Assembly: GCF_030160835.1 (NCBI RefSeq)
Contig: NZ_BSPC01000068.1
Coordinates: 1 to 64,000, forward strand
Direction: 5' to 3'
DNA from: Labrys miyagiensis
GTDB taxonomy: Bacteria; Pseudomonadota; Alphaproteobacteria; Rhizobiales; Labraceae
DNA length: 64,000 nucleotides
Position numbers and translations under genes: made by a program. This document shows, one piece after another, positions 35,934 to 44,203 of this stretch (positions within the stretch are counted from its first letter, which is position 1; every line of letters begins with the position of its first letter). Below the pieces are notes generated by a model. The model was not told the DNA's origin. It was given only the letters and a program-made list of their open reading frames with translations, and searched no databases.

Positions 35934-36581
35934 ATGCCATCCGATCATCTGAAGCTGTATGAGTCGAGCGGATCGCCCAATTCGCGCCGCGTTCGCATTT
36001 TCCTGGCGGAAAAAGGAATTGGCGTTTCGCGCGTCCCCGTCGATCTCGGGGCGAAGGAACAACTCTCCGAAGAATACGCCAAGATCAACCCGAGACAAGT
36101 TGTCCCGACGCTCGTCCTCGACGACGGGACGGCAATCGGCGAGGTCCCGGCAATCCTGCGTTATCTTGAAGAGACACATCCGAACACGCCTCTGCTGGGC
36201 TCATCCCCCAAGGAAAAAGCACTGGTGACGATGTGGGAGCGCCGGATGGAGCTCGAGGGTTTCGCAGCGGTGATGGAAACCGTCCGCAACAAGGTACCAG
36301 GACTGAAGGGACGTGCGATCGCCGGTGCCCACGCCTACGAGCAGATTCCGGCCCTCGTCGAACGCGGAAGGCAGCGGATAGCGGACTTCTATGCCGATCT
36401 CGAAGTCAGGCTCGCTGCGGTGCCGTTCGTCGCCGGTGACAGTTTCGGCGTGGCCGACATTACGGCAGTCGTCGCGGTCGACTTCGCGACGAAGGCAGTG
36501 GATATCCCGATTCCCGAGGGGAACAGCACCACCCGCCATTGGTACGAGAAGATCGCTGCGCGCCCCAGCTTCACGGCCTGA
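35934..36581 (+). CDS. Glutathione S-transferase
   Basis: A 215-residue GST with an N-terminal thioredoxin-like domain (LKLYESSGSPNSRRVRIFLA, with the catalytic Ser region SPNSRR, and the glutathione-binding cis-Pro block VVPTLVLDDGTAIGE) and an all-helical C-terminal domain (FVAGDSFGVADITAVVAVDF). It conjugates or reduces electrophiles with glutathione. The next gene starts 74 bases downstream in the same direction. In this cluster it suggests handling of reactive carbonyls or quinones. Confidence 0.92.
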   Translation: MPSDHLKLYESSGSPNSRRVRIFLAEKGIGVSRVPVDLGAKEQLSEEYAKINPRQVVPTLVLDDGTAIGEVPAILRYLEETHPNTPLLGSSPKEKALVTMWERRMELEGFAAVMETVRNKVPGLKGRAIAGAHAYEQIPALVERGRQRIADFYADLEVRLAAVPFVAGDSFGVADITAVVAVDFATKAVDIPIPEGNSTTRHWYEKIAARPSFTA

Positions 36582-36655
36582 ACGAACGCCGCGGCCGCGG
36601 CCAGGGACGAGCACCCAGGCCGCCCCTTTCGTAATGCAATCCGAGGGTGGACGAT

Positions 36656-37075
36656 ATGGAAAAGGATTTCGAAAGCGTCGGGAATAAGGGAATCGTCGAT
36701 AGCTACTACCAAGCGGGCGTGGAAGGGCGTCTGCCAGATTTCGCTGTTCACCTGCATCCGGACTTTACGACAACAGCGCCCAATTACCTCCCGTGGGGCG
36801 GCACGCATTTCGGTGCGGCATTCTTTCGGGACGAGGTGCTGCCAAGTCTGCCTGGCGTGCTCGACTTCGAGCGCTTCAACTACGATGCGTTCTTTGCCGA
36901 AGGCGAGCATGTCGTTGCATTGATCAATATCGGCGTCACCGGCATCGATGCGATGATCAAGATCTCCGAGCACTGGACCGTGCAAAACGGCAAAGCCACC
37001 TCGATCTGGGTCGCCTACTTCGAACCGCAGGCACTGCTCGACAAGCTTGGCCTCAGCCACGGCCTTCGTCGATGA
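36656..37075 (+). CDS. NTF2-like (SnoaL-type) small protein
   Basis: A 139-residue protein with the cone-shaped NTF2-like fold pattern: VDSYYQAGVEGRLPDFAVHL, then TTTAPNYLPWGGTHFGAAFF, GEHVVALINIGVTGIDAMIK and EHWTVQNGKATSIWVAYFEP. Proteins of this type are isomerases, cyclases or binding proteins for small organic molecules. The ATG at 36656 follows GAGGGTGG. The gene probably shares the transcript of the upstream GST. The exact role is unknown. Confidence 0.85.
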   Translation: MEKDFESVGNKGIVDSYYQAGVEGRLPDFAVHLHPDFTTTAPNYLPWGGTHFGAAFFRDEVLPSLPGVLDFERFNYDAFFAEGEHVVALINIGVTGIDAMIKISEHWTVQNGKATSIWVAYFEPQALLDKLGLSHGLRR

Positions 37076-37323
37076 GCAGGATCAATTCAAGGCTGCAGCA
37101 CGGACAGATATCCCTGAGCCATCACCCGTATGAAACGCACCCGGCGGGCGGACGAAAGGTCGTCACCCTCTATGACCCCAACAAGAAATGTAAGGAGGAA
37201 CTGCATACTCCGAATTTTTCACGCGAAGCTCTGGATTTCGGGAGTGACGTCTCGGGCGTGTGGAGTTTTCCGAACGATCGGGCACGAATTCCGGGCGATC
37301 TGACAGAGAGGCCTCTCCGCAAC

Positions 37324-37623
37324 GCGTCACGCTACATCGCAAGTAAACATGCCGTCGAAGGCCTGACCAAATCCGGCGCCCTGGAGGCCGCTCCTTTTGG
37401 TGTCCGCGTCAACGCGGTGGCGCCCGGGTCGGTCGAGACCTGGATGCTCGATCGCTTGACCGGCTCACCGGACCGCAAGGCGGGATTGCTTGCTTCGATC
37501 CCGCTTCGCCGGGCGGGCAAGCCTGAAGAACTCGCGGACGCGATTCTGTTCCTGGCGTCGGACAATTCCTCGTACGTCACCGGCCGGATCATCAGCGTCA
37601 ACGGCGGCAGGACCGCCAACTAA
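37324..37623 (+). pseudogene. 3' fragment of an SDR gene
   Basis: From about 37324 the sequence encodes the C-terminal 40% of an SDR: YIASKHAVEGLTKSGALEA (the active-site YxxxK), GVRVNAVAPGSVET and SSYVTGRIISVNGGRTAN, with a normal stop. The 5' part is missing, and the sequence before it does not encode the cofactor domain. A TAAGGAGG box at about 37190 lacks a following start codon, consistent with a deletion. Confidence 0.75.
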
Positions 37624-37650
37624 CCGTCAGCCTGAACAAGGAATTTCACC

Positions 37651-38487
37651 ATGACCACCTACACCCATGAGACCGTCCCAACCCAATTCGTCGAGGCCAA
37701 CGGCATCCGCTTCGCCTATCGGCGCTTCGGCAAGACGGGCGGCGTGCCCATCGTCATGAACATCCACTTCCGTGGCACCATGGACCATTGGGATCCGGCC
37801 GTGACCGACGGGTTGGCACAGCAGCGCGAAGTCATCTTGTTCGACAATGCAGGTATCGGCGCCAGCTCGGGCGTGACGCCGGCGAGCATTCCGGGCATGG
37901 CGACAGACGCCATCGCCTTCATAAAGGCGCTCGGGATCAGCAAGGCCGACATCCTGGGTTATTCGATCGGCGGCAAGGTCGCCCAGGAGATCGCCGTGCA
38001 AGCACCCGATCTGGTGCGCAAGCTGATCCTTGTGGGTACCGGGCCGCGTGGTGCCGACACCGCCGCGAGCAAAGGGGGCGAGATCTTCGCGACCAGCTAC
38101 GACCCGCCCGAACACCTCTGGATCGCAGCGCATTTCCTGCCCAATGAGGACGGCCACGCGGCCGGGCTAAAGTATCTTGAGCGCAAGCATCGCCGCAAGG
38201 ACCGCAGCCCGGAAGTCAGTGAGGCGTCCGCCGCCGCCCAGTGGAAGGCCATCGCCAGCTCCAACGTGAAGACCGACGGCGTCTGGGACTATCTGGCCGA
38301 CATTCACCAGCCGACGCTGGTGGTCGACGGCAGCAACGATCTGATCATTCCCACGGTCAACGGATTCACGCTGCAGCAGCACCTGCCGAATGCGCAATTG
38401 ATCGTCTACCCGGATTCCAGCCACGGACCGCATAATCAGTACCCCGAGCTGTTCGTGGCCCATGCCACGCTGTTCCTGAATGCGTGA
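37651..38487 (+). CDS. Alpha/beta hydrolase
   Basis: A 278-residue hydrolase with the nucleophile elbow GYSIGGKVAQEIA (Ser in G-Y-S-I-G), the oxyanion block NIHFRGTMDHWDPAVTDG, the acid region VVDGSNDLIIPTVNG, and the catalytic His in PDSSHGPHNQYPE. The family includes esterases, C-C hydrolases and haloperoxidase-like enzymes. It starts 27 bases after the SDR relic and its stop overlaps the 5' region of the DUF427 gene, pointing to one transcript. Substrate is not evident. Confidence 0.9.
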   Translation: MTTYTHETVPTQFVEANGIRFAYRRFGKTGGVPIVMNIHFRGTMDHWDPAVTDGLAQQREVILFDNAGIGASSGVTPASIPGMATDAIAFIKALGISKADILGYSIGGKVAQEIAVQAPDLVRKLILVGTGPRGADTAASKGGEIFATSYDPPEHLWIAAHFLPNEDGHAAGLKYLERKHRRKDRSPEVSEASAAAQWKAIASSNVKTDGVWDYLADIHQPTLVVDGSNDLIIPTVNGFTLQQHLPNAQLIVYPDSSHGPHNQYPELFVAHATLFLNA

Positions 38488-38518
38488 CCGCCCGCCACCT
38501 TTCAACTGGAGGTCCATC

Positions 38519-38899
38519 ATGACCGAGCGCACCATCAGGATTCCAAGTCCCGACCATCCGATCACCATCGAGCGGAACAAGCGCCGCGTGATCGTCACCT
38601 TGGGCGGGCGCGTGATCGCGGACACAAGCGAAGCGCTCACGCTGAGTGAGGCGAACTATCCGCATGTCCAATACGTCCCTCGGAAGGACGTGGACATGGA
38701 GGCGCTGGTTCGCTCTGCCACAACGACCTACTGCCCGTACAAGGGCGAGGCCGCCTACTTCAGCATTCCGGCCGGCGGCGAGCGGTCGGCTGACGCGATC
38801 TGGACCTACGAGGCGCCTTACGACGCCGTGGCCGAGATCAAGGATCGCCTCGCCTTCTATCCCGATCGCGTCGACGCGATCGAGCAACGCGGCGCCTGA
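38519..38899 (+). CDS. DUF427-family protein
   Basis: A 126-residue DUF427 protein recognised by ITIERNKRRVIVTLGGRVIA, YVPRKDVDMEALVRSATTTY (the conserved YCPYKGEA block follows), and IWTYEAPYDAVAEIKDRLAF. The family is a small beta-rich domain whose function is not established. The ATG at 38519 has TGGAGG upstream. It lies between the hydrolase and the next SDR with short gaps, so it is probably in the same operon. Confidence 0.9.
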   Translation: MTERTIRIPSPDHPITIERNKRRVIVTLGGRVIADTSEALTLSEANYPHVQYVPRKDVDMEALVRSATTTYCPYKGEAAYFSIPAGGERSADAIWTYEAPYDAVAEIKDRLAFYPDRVDAIEQRGA

Positions 38900-38925
38900 T
38901 GGGCGCCCTGAAAGGATAATTCATC

Positions 38926-39672
38926 ATGTCTAAACTTACCGGTAAGGTCGCCGTCGTCACGGGCGCCTCCAAAGGCATCGGCGCGGCAATCGCCAAGACC
39001 CTGGCCGCCAACGGCGCCGCCGTGGTCGTCAACTACGCCTCCAGCAAGGCTGGGGCTGATCAAGTAGTCGAAGCTATCACCAGCGCTGGTGGAAAGGCCG
39101 TCGCGGTCCAAGGCGATGTATCGAAATCCGCCGAGGCCAAGGGCATCGTCGACGCAGCCATCGCTGCCTATGGACGGCTCGACATCCTGGTCAACAACTC
39201 CGGCGTCTATGAGTTCGGCCCCGTCGAGACGATCACCGAAGGCCAGTTTCATAAGATGTTTGACGTCAATGTGCTGGGCCTGCTCTTGGTCACGCAAGCG
39301 GCGACAGCGCACCTAGGCGAAGGCGGCAGCATTATCAACATCGGTTCCGGCGTGACGGCCATCACCCCGCCGCAGACGGCGGTTTACACCGCAACCAAGG
39401 GCGCGGTCGACACCATCACCGGCGTGTTGGCGAAGGAGTTTGGCCCCCGGAAAATCCGGGTCAATACTGTGAGCCCCAGCCTCACCGAAACGGAAGGCAC
39501 CCACTCCGCGGGGATGATCGCTTCGGAGTTCGAGGCCGGCATCATTGCCCAGACTCCACTCGGGCGCCTCGGCCAGCCCCAGGATATCGCCGATGTCGTC
39601 GCCTTTATGGCCTCAGACGATGCGCGCTGGCTCACCGGCGAGCGGATTCTGGCCGGCGGCGGTCTACGGTGA
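38926..39672 (+). CDS. SDR-family oxidoreductase
   Basis: A 248-residue SDR with TGASKGIGAAIAKTLAANGA, NNSG (in place of NNAG), IINIGSG, the YTATK active site, and C-terminal TGERILAGGGLR. It is about as long as the SDR at 34928 and shares its N-terminal style, so the two may be duplicates. It is the last gene of the cluster and is followed by a hairpin at 39699. The start has GAAAGGA upstream. Confidence 0.92.
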   Translation: MSKLTGKVAVVTGASKGIGAAIAKTLAANGAAVVVNYASSKAGADQVVEAITSAGGKAVAVQGDVSKSAEAKGIVDAAIAAYGRLDILVNNSGVYEFGPVETITEGQFHKMFDVNVLGLLLVTQAATAHLGEGGSIINIGSGVTAITPPQTAVYTATKGAVDTITGVLAKEFGPRKIRVNTVSPSLTETEGTHSAGMIASEFEAGIIAQTPLGRLGQPQDIADVVAFMASDDARWLTGERILAGGGLR

Positions 39673-39698
39673 CTGTTCCGAGATGATCAGTTGGTTCT

Positions 39699-39721
39699 GG
39701 TCCGCCCCAAAAAGGCGGACC
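39699..39721 (+). terminator. Hairpin after the SDR cluster
   Basis: An 8-base perfect stem, GGTCCGCC / GGCGGACC, with a CCAAAAA loop, starts 26 bases past the stop. There is no T tract, so termination is a guess. Confidence 0.4.
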
Positions 39722-39903
39722 TCGGCCGAAGGTGGAAGCCTAAATCCTCGCGTGTACAATCCTAAGCCATGTACGCAACGAACGTAGCGCTGAGGGTGGA
39801 AACTGCCCAGGGCTCGCGTTCCAAATCGGATTAGGCTCGCGTTTCAACGACTCGGAATGTGTTTGACAGATTTCGATAGTTGGGAGTGATTTGAACCTCA
39901 GAG

Positions 39904-41646
39904 CTAAGTCGTTGATATTGTTGAGTACCGTTTGTTGCATTCGATAGTGACAACGAAAATCCCTAGCAAACCGTTGAATTTGCTAGAGGTTTTCCGTTTG
40001 ATATGGTTGCGGGGGCCCGCAACCCCTTTTGTCATAACTTCTCCAACCCTTTGATTTCGTTCCGGATCGACGAATTCGAGGATGCCGAACAGCTCGCCGC
40101 GTAGCTCGGCATGCACCTCGCCGCGCTTGTCGCCGGGCCTGAGTGCGATCTCCCCGATCAGCGAGCGCAATGCCTCGGCGGCCCGGCGGCCGTCTTCATG
40201 GTCTGCCAGCGTCTGTGTGAAGTGCTCCACCCGCTTGCGGTAGAGAGTGGCGATGTTGGGATGCAGGTCGGGAACGTCGGCAGCGGACTGCGCCAGGCGT
40301 TCAGTGATCTCCGGCTTCTGCCGCTCCAGATCCTCCATCCTTGCTTTCATGGTGGGCTGATACAGACCATCCTCGATCGCCGCCATCATGCCGGCGATGG
40401 CGCGCTCAATCTTGTCGAGCGCCTTACGGTCCTGTTCACCTTTCACGCGACGCTCCTGGTTGAGCCGATTGGTTTCCTGGGCATAGGCCCGCACCGCCTC
40501 CCCAACGGCATCCGCCGAGACCAGCCTTTCCTTCAGGCCAGCCAGGACACGCTGCTCGATCTTGTCGCGGGTGATGGTGCGGCCATTGTCGCAGGTGCCC
40601 CGGCGTTGATGGTTCAGGCAGGCATAGCGATCACGCTGGGACAGGCCATAGCGCCCACCGCAACAGCCACAGGTGAGCAAGCCTGAAAGCAGGGAGACCG
40701 GCCGCTTCATGGTGTGCAGCTTTCTGGCTCTCGCCTTGCGCGTGCCGACGGCCGCCGCCTCGAACCGGCCGGCGACGGCCTTCTGCCTTTCCTTCACGGC
40801 CTGCCACAGCTCGTCTTCGACGATCCTCAGATGCGGCACTTCGGTGCGGATCCATTTGCTGGGTGGATTGGCTCGTGAGACCCGCTTGCCGGTGGCAGGA
40901 TCCTTGACGAAGCGCTGGCGGTTCCACACCAGCACCCCAGTATAGAGTTCATTGTTGATGATGCCATTGCCCCGGATCACATGTCCCCGCACGCTGGTAT
41001 CGCCCCAGTGCCGGCCGAGCGGGCCAGGAATGCCATCCTTGTTGAGGTCGACCGCGATGGCCTTCGGGCTCTTGCCTGCGGCGAACTCGCGGAAGATGCG
41101 GCGCACGATGATCGCTTCTTCCGGCACGATCTCGCGGTCACCGCGGACCGGGTCGCCTTCGGCGTCGAGCTTCTTCATCACCCTGTAGCCGTAGCATAAC
41201 CCTCCCCCGGCCTTGCCCTTCTCCACCCTGCCCCGCAGACCGCGATGGGTTTTCAGGGCGAGGTCTTTGAGGAACAAGGCGTTCATGGTGCCCTTGAGCC
41301 CGACATGCAGCTCGCTGATCTCGCCCTCGGCCAGAGTGACGATGGCGACGCCGGTGAATTTGAGATGCTTGAAGAGGGTGGCGACATCGGCCTGGTCGCG
41401 GCTGATACGGTCGAGCGCCTCGGCAAGCACGATCGCGAACAGGCCACGCTGGGCATCGCGCACCAATTGCTGGAAACCCAGCCGTAACACGGTGCTGGCG
41501 CCAGAGATCGCCGCATCCTGATAGGTCCCGGCTACACTCCAGCCTTCGTGCCCCGCGTGCTCGCGGCACAGCCGGAACTGATCCTCGATGGAGGCATCCC
41601 GCTGGCTGTCGGAGGAATAGCGGGCATAGAGCGCGGCACGGGTCAT
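39904..41646 (-). CDS. Large serine recombinase
   Basis: A 580-residue recombinase with an N-terminal resolvase catalytic domain (YARYSSDSQRDASIEDQFRL, nucleophile probably S11; DRISRDQADVATLFKHLKFT), a recombinase DNA-binding domain (RIFREFAAGKSPKAIAVDLN), a zinc ribbon (LLTCGCCGGRYGLSQRDRYA, CLNHQRRGTCDNGR) and a coiled-coil region near 400-450. These enzymes integrate and excise mobile elements without hosts factors. The C-terminal 40 residues (from about VAGPRN) look like read-through of the palindrome at 40005-40024 and probably are not original. Its start overlaps the upstream gene (ATGA). Confidence 0.93.
   Translation of the reverse strand: MTRAALYARYSSDSQRDASIEDQFRLCREHAGHEGWSVAGTYQDAAISGASTVLRLGFQQLVRDAQRGLFAIVLAEALDRISRDQADVATLFKHLKFTGVAIVTLAEGEISELHVGLKGTMNALFLKDLALKTHRGLRGRVEKGKAGGGLCYGYRVMKKLDAEGDPVRGDREIVPEEAIIVRRIFREFAAGKSPKAIAVDLNKDGIPGPLGRHWGDTSVRGHVIRGNGIINNELYTGVLVWNRQRFVKDPATGKRVSRANPPSKWIRTEVPHLRIVEDELWQAVKERQKAVAGRFEAAAVGTRKARARKLHTMKRPVSLLSGLLTCGCCGGRYGLSQRDRYACLNHQRRGTCDNGRTITRDKIEQRVLAGLKERLVSADAVGEAVRAYAQETNRLNQERRVKGEQDRKALDKIERAIAGMMAAIEDGLYQPTMKARMEDLERQKPEITERLAQSAADVPDLHPNIATLYRKRVEHFTQTLADHEDGRRAAEALRSLIGEIALRPGDKRGEVHAELRGELFGILEFVDPERNQRVGEVMTKGVAGPRNHIKRKTSSKFNGLLGIFVVTIECNKRYSTISTT
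40005..40024. repeat. Palindromic att-like core within the recombinase 3' end
   Basis: GGTTGCGGGGGCCCGCAACC is a perfect 9-base inverted repeat around a GG centre, the geometry of a serine-recombinase crossover site with a two-base overlap. A closely related core lies at 17939-17956 and a weaker one at about 16497. Each encodes a V/L-x-G-A/P-R-N peptide in one frame. Confidence 0.5.
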
Positions 41647-41951
41647 GGCGGATCATCCTCTCTCTGGTCTGCAGGGGGTTTCGCCCTCCTCCCCCTGCCC
41701 TCTTCCTCTCGGCGGCCTGACCGATTGTCATTGGCCGGCCGTTGCTTCTCGAAGGCTTCCCGCGCCAACTGCCCGCCGATCAGCCGAGCGGTATCGAGCG
41801 CGATCCGATCCAGCTTTTCCCGGACCGTGTCCTTGGTGGCGCGGTTAGGCTCGGCAGGATCGGTGTTGTCGTTGGCCGGGGCCGACACCATAGGCCCCTT
41901 CTTGGTCTCTTCTGCCATCGGGTCGCTCCAAAGCATGGATCGACCTGTCAT
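41643..41951 (-). CDS. Small PANDN-rich protein, recombinase partner
   Basis: A 102-residue, highly charged protein. It contains two PANDN motifs (VSAPANDNTDPAEPNRATKD and KQRPANDNRSGRREEE) around a helical segment DKIERIALDTARLIGGQLAR-like in character. No function is known to me. It overlaps the recombinase start by four bases and lies downstream of the methyltransferase on the same strand, so it belongs to the mobile-element operon. A GGAGG box precedes the chosen ATG. It may be an accessory or directionality factor, but there is no direct evidence. Confidence 0.65.
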   Translation of the reverse strand: MTGRSMLWSDPMAEETKKGPMVSAPANDNTDPAEPNRATKDTVREKLDRIALDTARLIGGQLAREAFEKQRPANDNRSGRREEEGRGRRAKPPADQREDDPP

Positions 41952-42107
41952 CAGATGCCTCCGAAGGGCGAAGGAAAGCACGAAGTTCGTGCCATGGAGC
42001 TGCAGCGTGCAATAACTTGCGCGCTGCGGTTTCGTCCCAGGCGTCAATTCTGACTCGCAGGCGACAGCCAGCGTTCCTCCGCTCATGCGTCACCCGCAGC
42101 GTGTCTT

Positions 42108-42908
42108 TTAGAGCAAGACAAGCTGCCCTCGCCCGTCCGCCAAGCCTTTTACCTGCCGACGTTCCCGCCATTCCGCGAATTCCACGGTGACGATCTCACA
42201 CAGGGGAGCGACCCCACGCCAGTGATCGCGGCAGATGCTGGTGTCGATGCCGATGCCGCAATCCATGAACAATCCGGTCTGCTGCTCGAACGCGACGCCC
42301 GGCCCTGATATCAGCAGCTCGAAGCACTGGCGGCCCGAATAGCGAAACGATGCCGAGCTTTGTGGCAGGATGAACACGCCGTTGTCCGCGATCTCAGAGG
42401 CGATATCGATCACGGCAAACTCGAACGCCATGAAGCCGCGGCGATCGCCAGATGTCGGCAGCTTGCCAAAGGGCGGGTTGGCAATTGCCCAATCGAACAT
42501 GGTCCCTTCGAGCTCCCTCTGCCACCACTTCCGCCAGTCGAGGACGTCGGCGCAGATCCATCGTGCCTCCGGCAGCAGTTTGCGTCCGATTTCGACGAAA
42601 CGCGGATTGATCTCGATGCAGGTCAAGTCCACCGCGCCGCGCCATTTTGAGCGCTGCTGGACCCAATAGGCGAGACCGCCGATCCCGGCGCAGAGGTCGA
42701 TCACCCGGCCGCGTCCCGGCTCAAGGGCAAAATCGGCCGCCAGATCCGTCGGTGTGAAGAACACGCCGGCAGCGGCGACATTGTGTTCCGCACCCGGATG
42801 CCAATTCTCAAGAACGAAATCCTTCTCGTTCTCGCTCAACGCACCCTTCCTCAATAAGGCTTCCGCCTCAGCGTGTGCCTTCATCTCAGCTTTGCACAAC
42901 TTGCCCAT
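42108..42908 (-). CDS. Adenine-specific-type DNA methyltransferase
   Basis: A 266-residue SAM-dependent methyltransferase with motif I VIDLCAGIGGLAY (about 69-81) and the catalytic NPPF at 144-147 (ANPPFGKLPT), the order seen in N6-adenine methyltransferases. No restriction endonuclease gene is adjacent, so it is an orphan that may protect or mark the mobile element. The ATG at 42908 is preceded by AAGGAAAG; the frame runs on into the repeat region upstream without supported start. Confidence 0.88.
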   Translation of the reverse strand: MGKLCKAEMKAHAEAEALLRKGALSENEKDFVLENWHPGAEHNVAAAGVFFTPTDLAADFALEPGRGRVIDLCAGIGGLAYWVQQRSKWRGAVDLTCIEINPRFVEIGRKLLPEARWICADVLDWRKWWQRELEGTMFDWAIANPPFGKLPTSGDRRGFMAFEFAVIDIASEIADNGVFILPQSSASFRYSGRQCFELLISGPGVAFEQQTGLFMDCGIGIDTSICRDHWRGVAPLCEIVTVEFAEWRERRQVKGLADGRGQLVLL

Positions 42909-42989
42909 CTTGCTGCTCTTTCCTTGGATCGGCGAAGCAGGTCTCCGCCTGCTTCCCGAGCTCGTGCGGAACAGCGTGTGGGTGGGGGC

Positions 42990-43132
42990 AAGCATGAACT
43001 GGGGAGGGGGATCGCCCGCCCCCTTGGGCGCCGCCGCTCGCGGCGGCGAGATTGTCTGAGCGCAGCGAAGAGAATTTCGGGGAGACCCCAGTTCATGCTT
43101 GCTGGGGAGGGAGAGCAGCGCTCTCCCTCCCC
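42990..43132. repeat. Nested inverted repeats upstream of the methyltransferase
   Basis: A 15-base perfect inverted repeat pairs 42990-43004 (AAGCATGAACTGGGG) with 43086-43100. Directly after it lies a 13-base perfect stem with a three-base loop at 43104-43132 (GGGGAGGGAGAGC / GCTCTCCCTCCCC). Between the outer arms is GC-rich sequence that can itself fold. On the methyltransferase strand these would sit in the leader; no T tract follows, so simple termination is doubtful. Confidence 0.7.
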
Positions 43133-43328
43133 GCGCACTTCGCAAAAGATCGGGAGATGCTCGCGGCTCAAGCTGCGGCACCGACTTTCTACTTCGGACT
43201 ATAAATTCCGTGAGCAACAAACGACCGCGGCTGACCAAGGTCGCCTCGCACGTTACCGGAGCACGAAGCGCTCTTTATATCGCCAGGCGGCGCATGGTCC
43301 CCCGGCGTAGGTTGGTATAGGGATACGA

Positions 43329-43565
43329 TCAGGTGAAGTTGAACTGGCTCTGCTGGAGGCTGGCCACGGTGGTGTTCTTCAGCGTGATCGTATCGTTGGT
43401 ATCGGCGGTGATGATCACGTCGCTGCCCGACTGCGCGGTATGGGAAAGCAATGTCGCCCAATCTGCGAAGACCGTGTGATCGATGTTAATTGTATCGGCG
43501 CTGGTGCCAGAGGCAGTGTAGCCAGTAATCGTATCCTTGCCAAAGCTCGGCGTGAACACGAAGGT
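43329..43565 (-). pseudogene. 3' fragment of an RTX/calcium-repeat-type surface protein
   Basis: The frame encodes FVFTPSFGKDTITGYTAS, DTINIDHTVFADWATLLSH, DVIITADTNDTITLKNTT and ends SLQQSQFNFT, typical of the C terminus of hemolysin-type calcium-binding or VCBS adhesins. Only about 80 codons remain; upstream of position 43565 the frame continues with unrelated residues. The stop is intact. The 5' part has been lost. Confidence 0.65.
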
Positions 43566-43690
43566 AACCCTCTTAAAGGAGACCCGCCACAGCTTCTGAT
43601 CGTCCGTACAGCCGCGGAACTCGATCTCCACTAAACGCGCTGGCTTACCTACACGACATAGGTTTCGGGGCCGCGCACCGGGTGACATAT

Positions 43691-43933
43691 TCAATCGATT
43701 TGGCGAACCTGATATTTAGTCACCCAGCGCTCGCCCTTCAGCGCCGCGTTAAACAAGGCGTGGAATTCCTCGTCTGGTCGCAGACGCCGATCGGTGTGAG
43801 GGCGATGACTCAGCTGGTCAAGATGGATTGGTGTCAAGTTACGCGCCCGCGCGATTGCGTTCGTTAATGTAGACTTGCCGCTATTGGATGGCCTCATAAC
43901 GCATATACGCGGGCCAAGATCGTCAAGCCTCAT
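43691..43933 (-). pseudogene. 5' fragment of an adenylate-kinase-like P-loop NTPase
   Basis: The start resembles AAA-type small NTPases: MRLDDLGPRICVMRPSNSGK followed by STLTNAIARARNLTPIHLDQ. The Walker A first glycine is replaced by arginine (M-R-PSNSGKST). After GERWV the frame diverges (TKYQVRQID) and stops, so about 100 C-terminal residues are missing. It butts against the RTX fragment, marking a deletion junction near 43700. Confidence 0.65.
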
Positions 43934-44203
43934 GTCCCACCACGCTCTGCGTCTTTATACGCTAACCACCCTCCAAGAATTACATATGCGCGCGCTTGGA
44001 ATATCTTTGTCAAAGCTTCCAGCCTCAGCGCGGATTGTAGCAACCGACTTCCACTTCCTCGCAAATTGGGCTTTCTGCGTCAGATCAAGGGGGCTGCAGT
44101 TGATTACAAGGCTTCCGAAATTTTGATCGACACCGGCTCGGCGGCAACCTGCGCTTAGTACACCGCACAACGCCAGGCGCTTAGTCTTCTCGAAAGCGGA
44201 GAC

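Noticed and set aside
39699-39721. A proven terminator after the SDR cluster
   Set aside because: The hairpin lacks a T tract; it is listed only as a low-confidence terminator.
42990-43132. A CRISPR-like or tandem repeat array
   Set aside because: The repeats are inverted pairs, not regularly spaced direct repeats.
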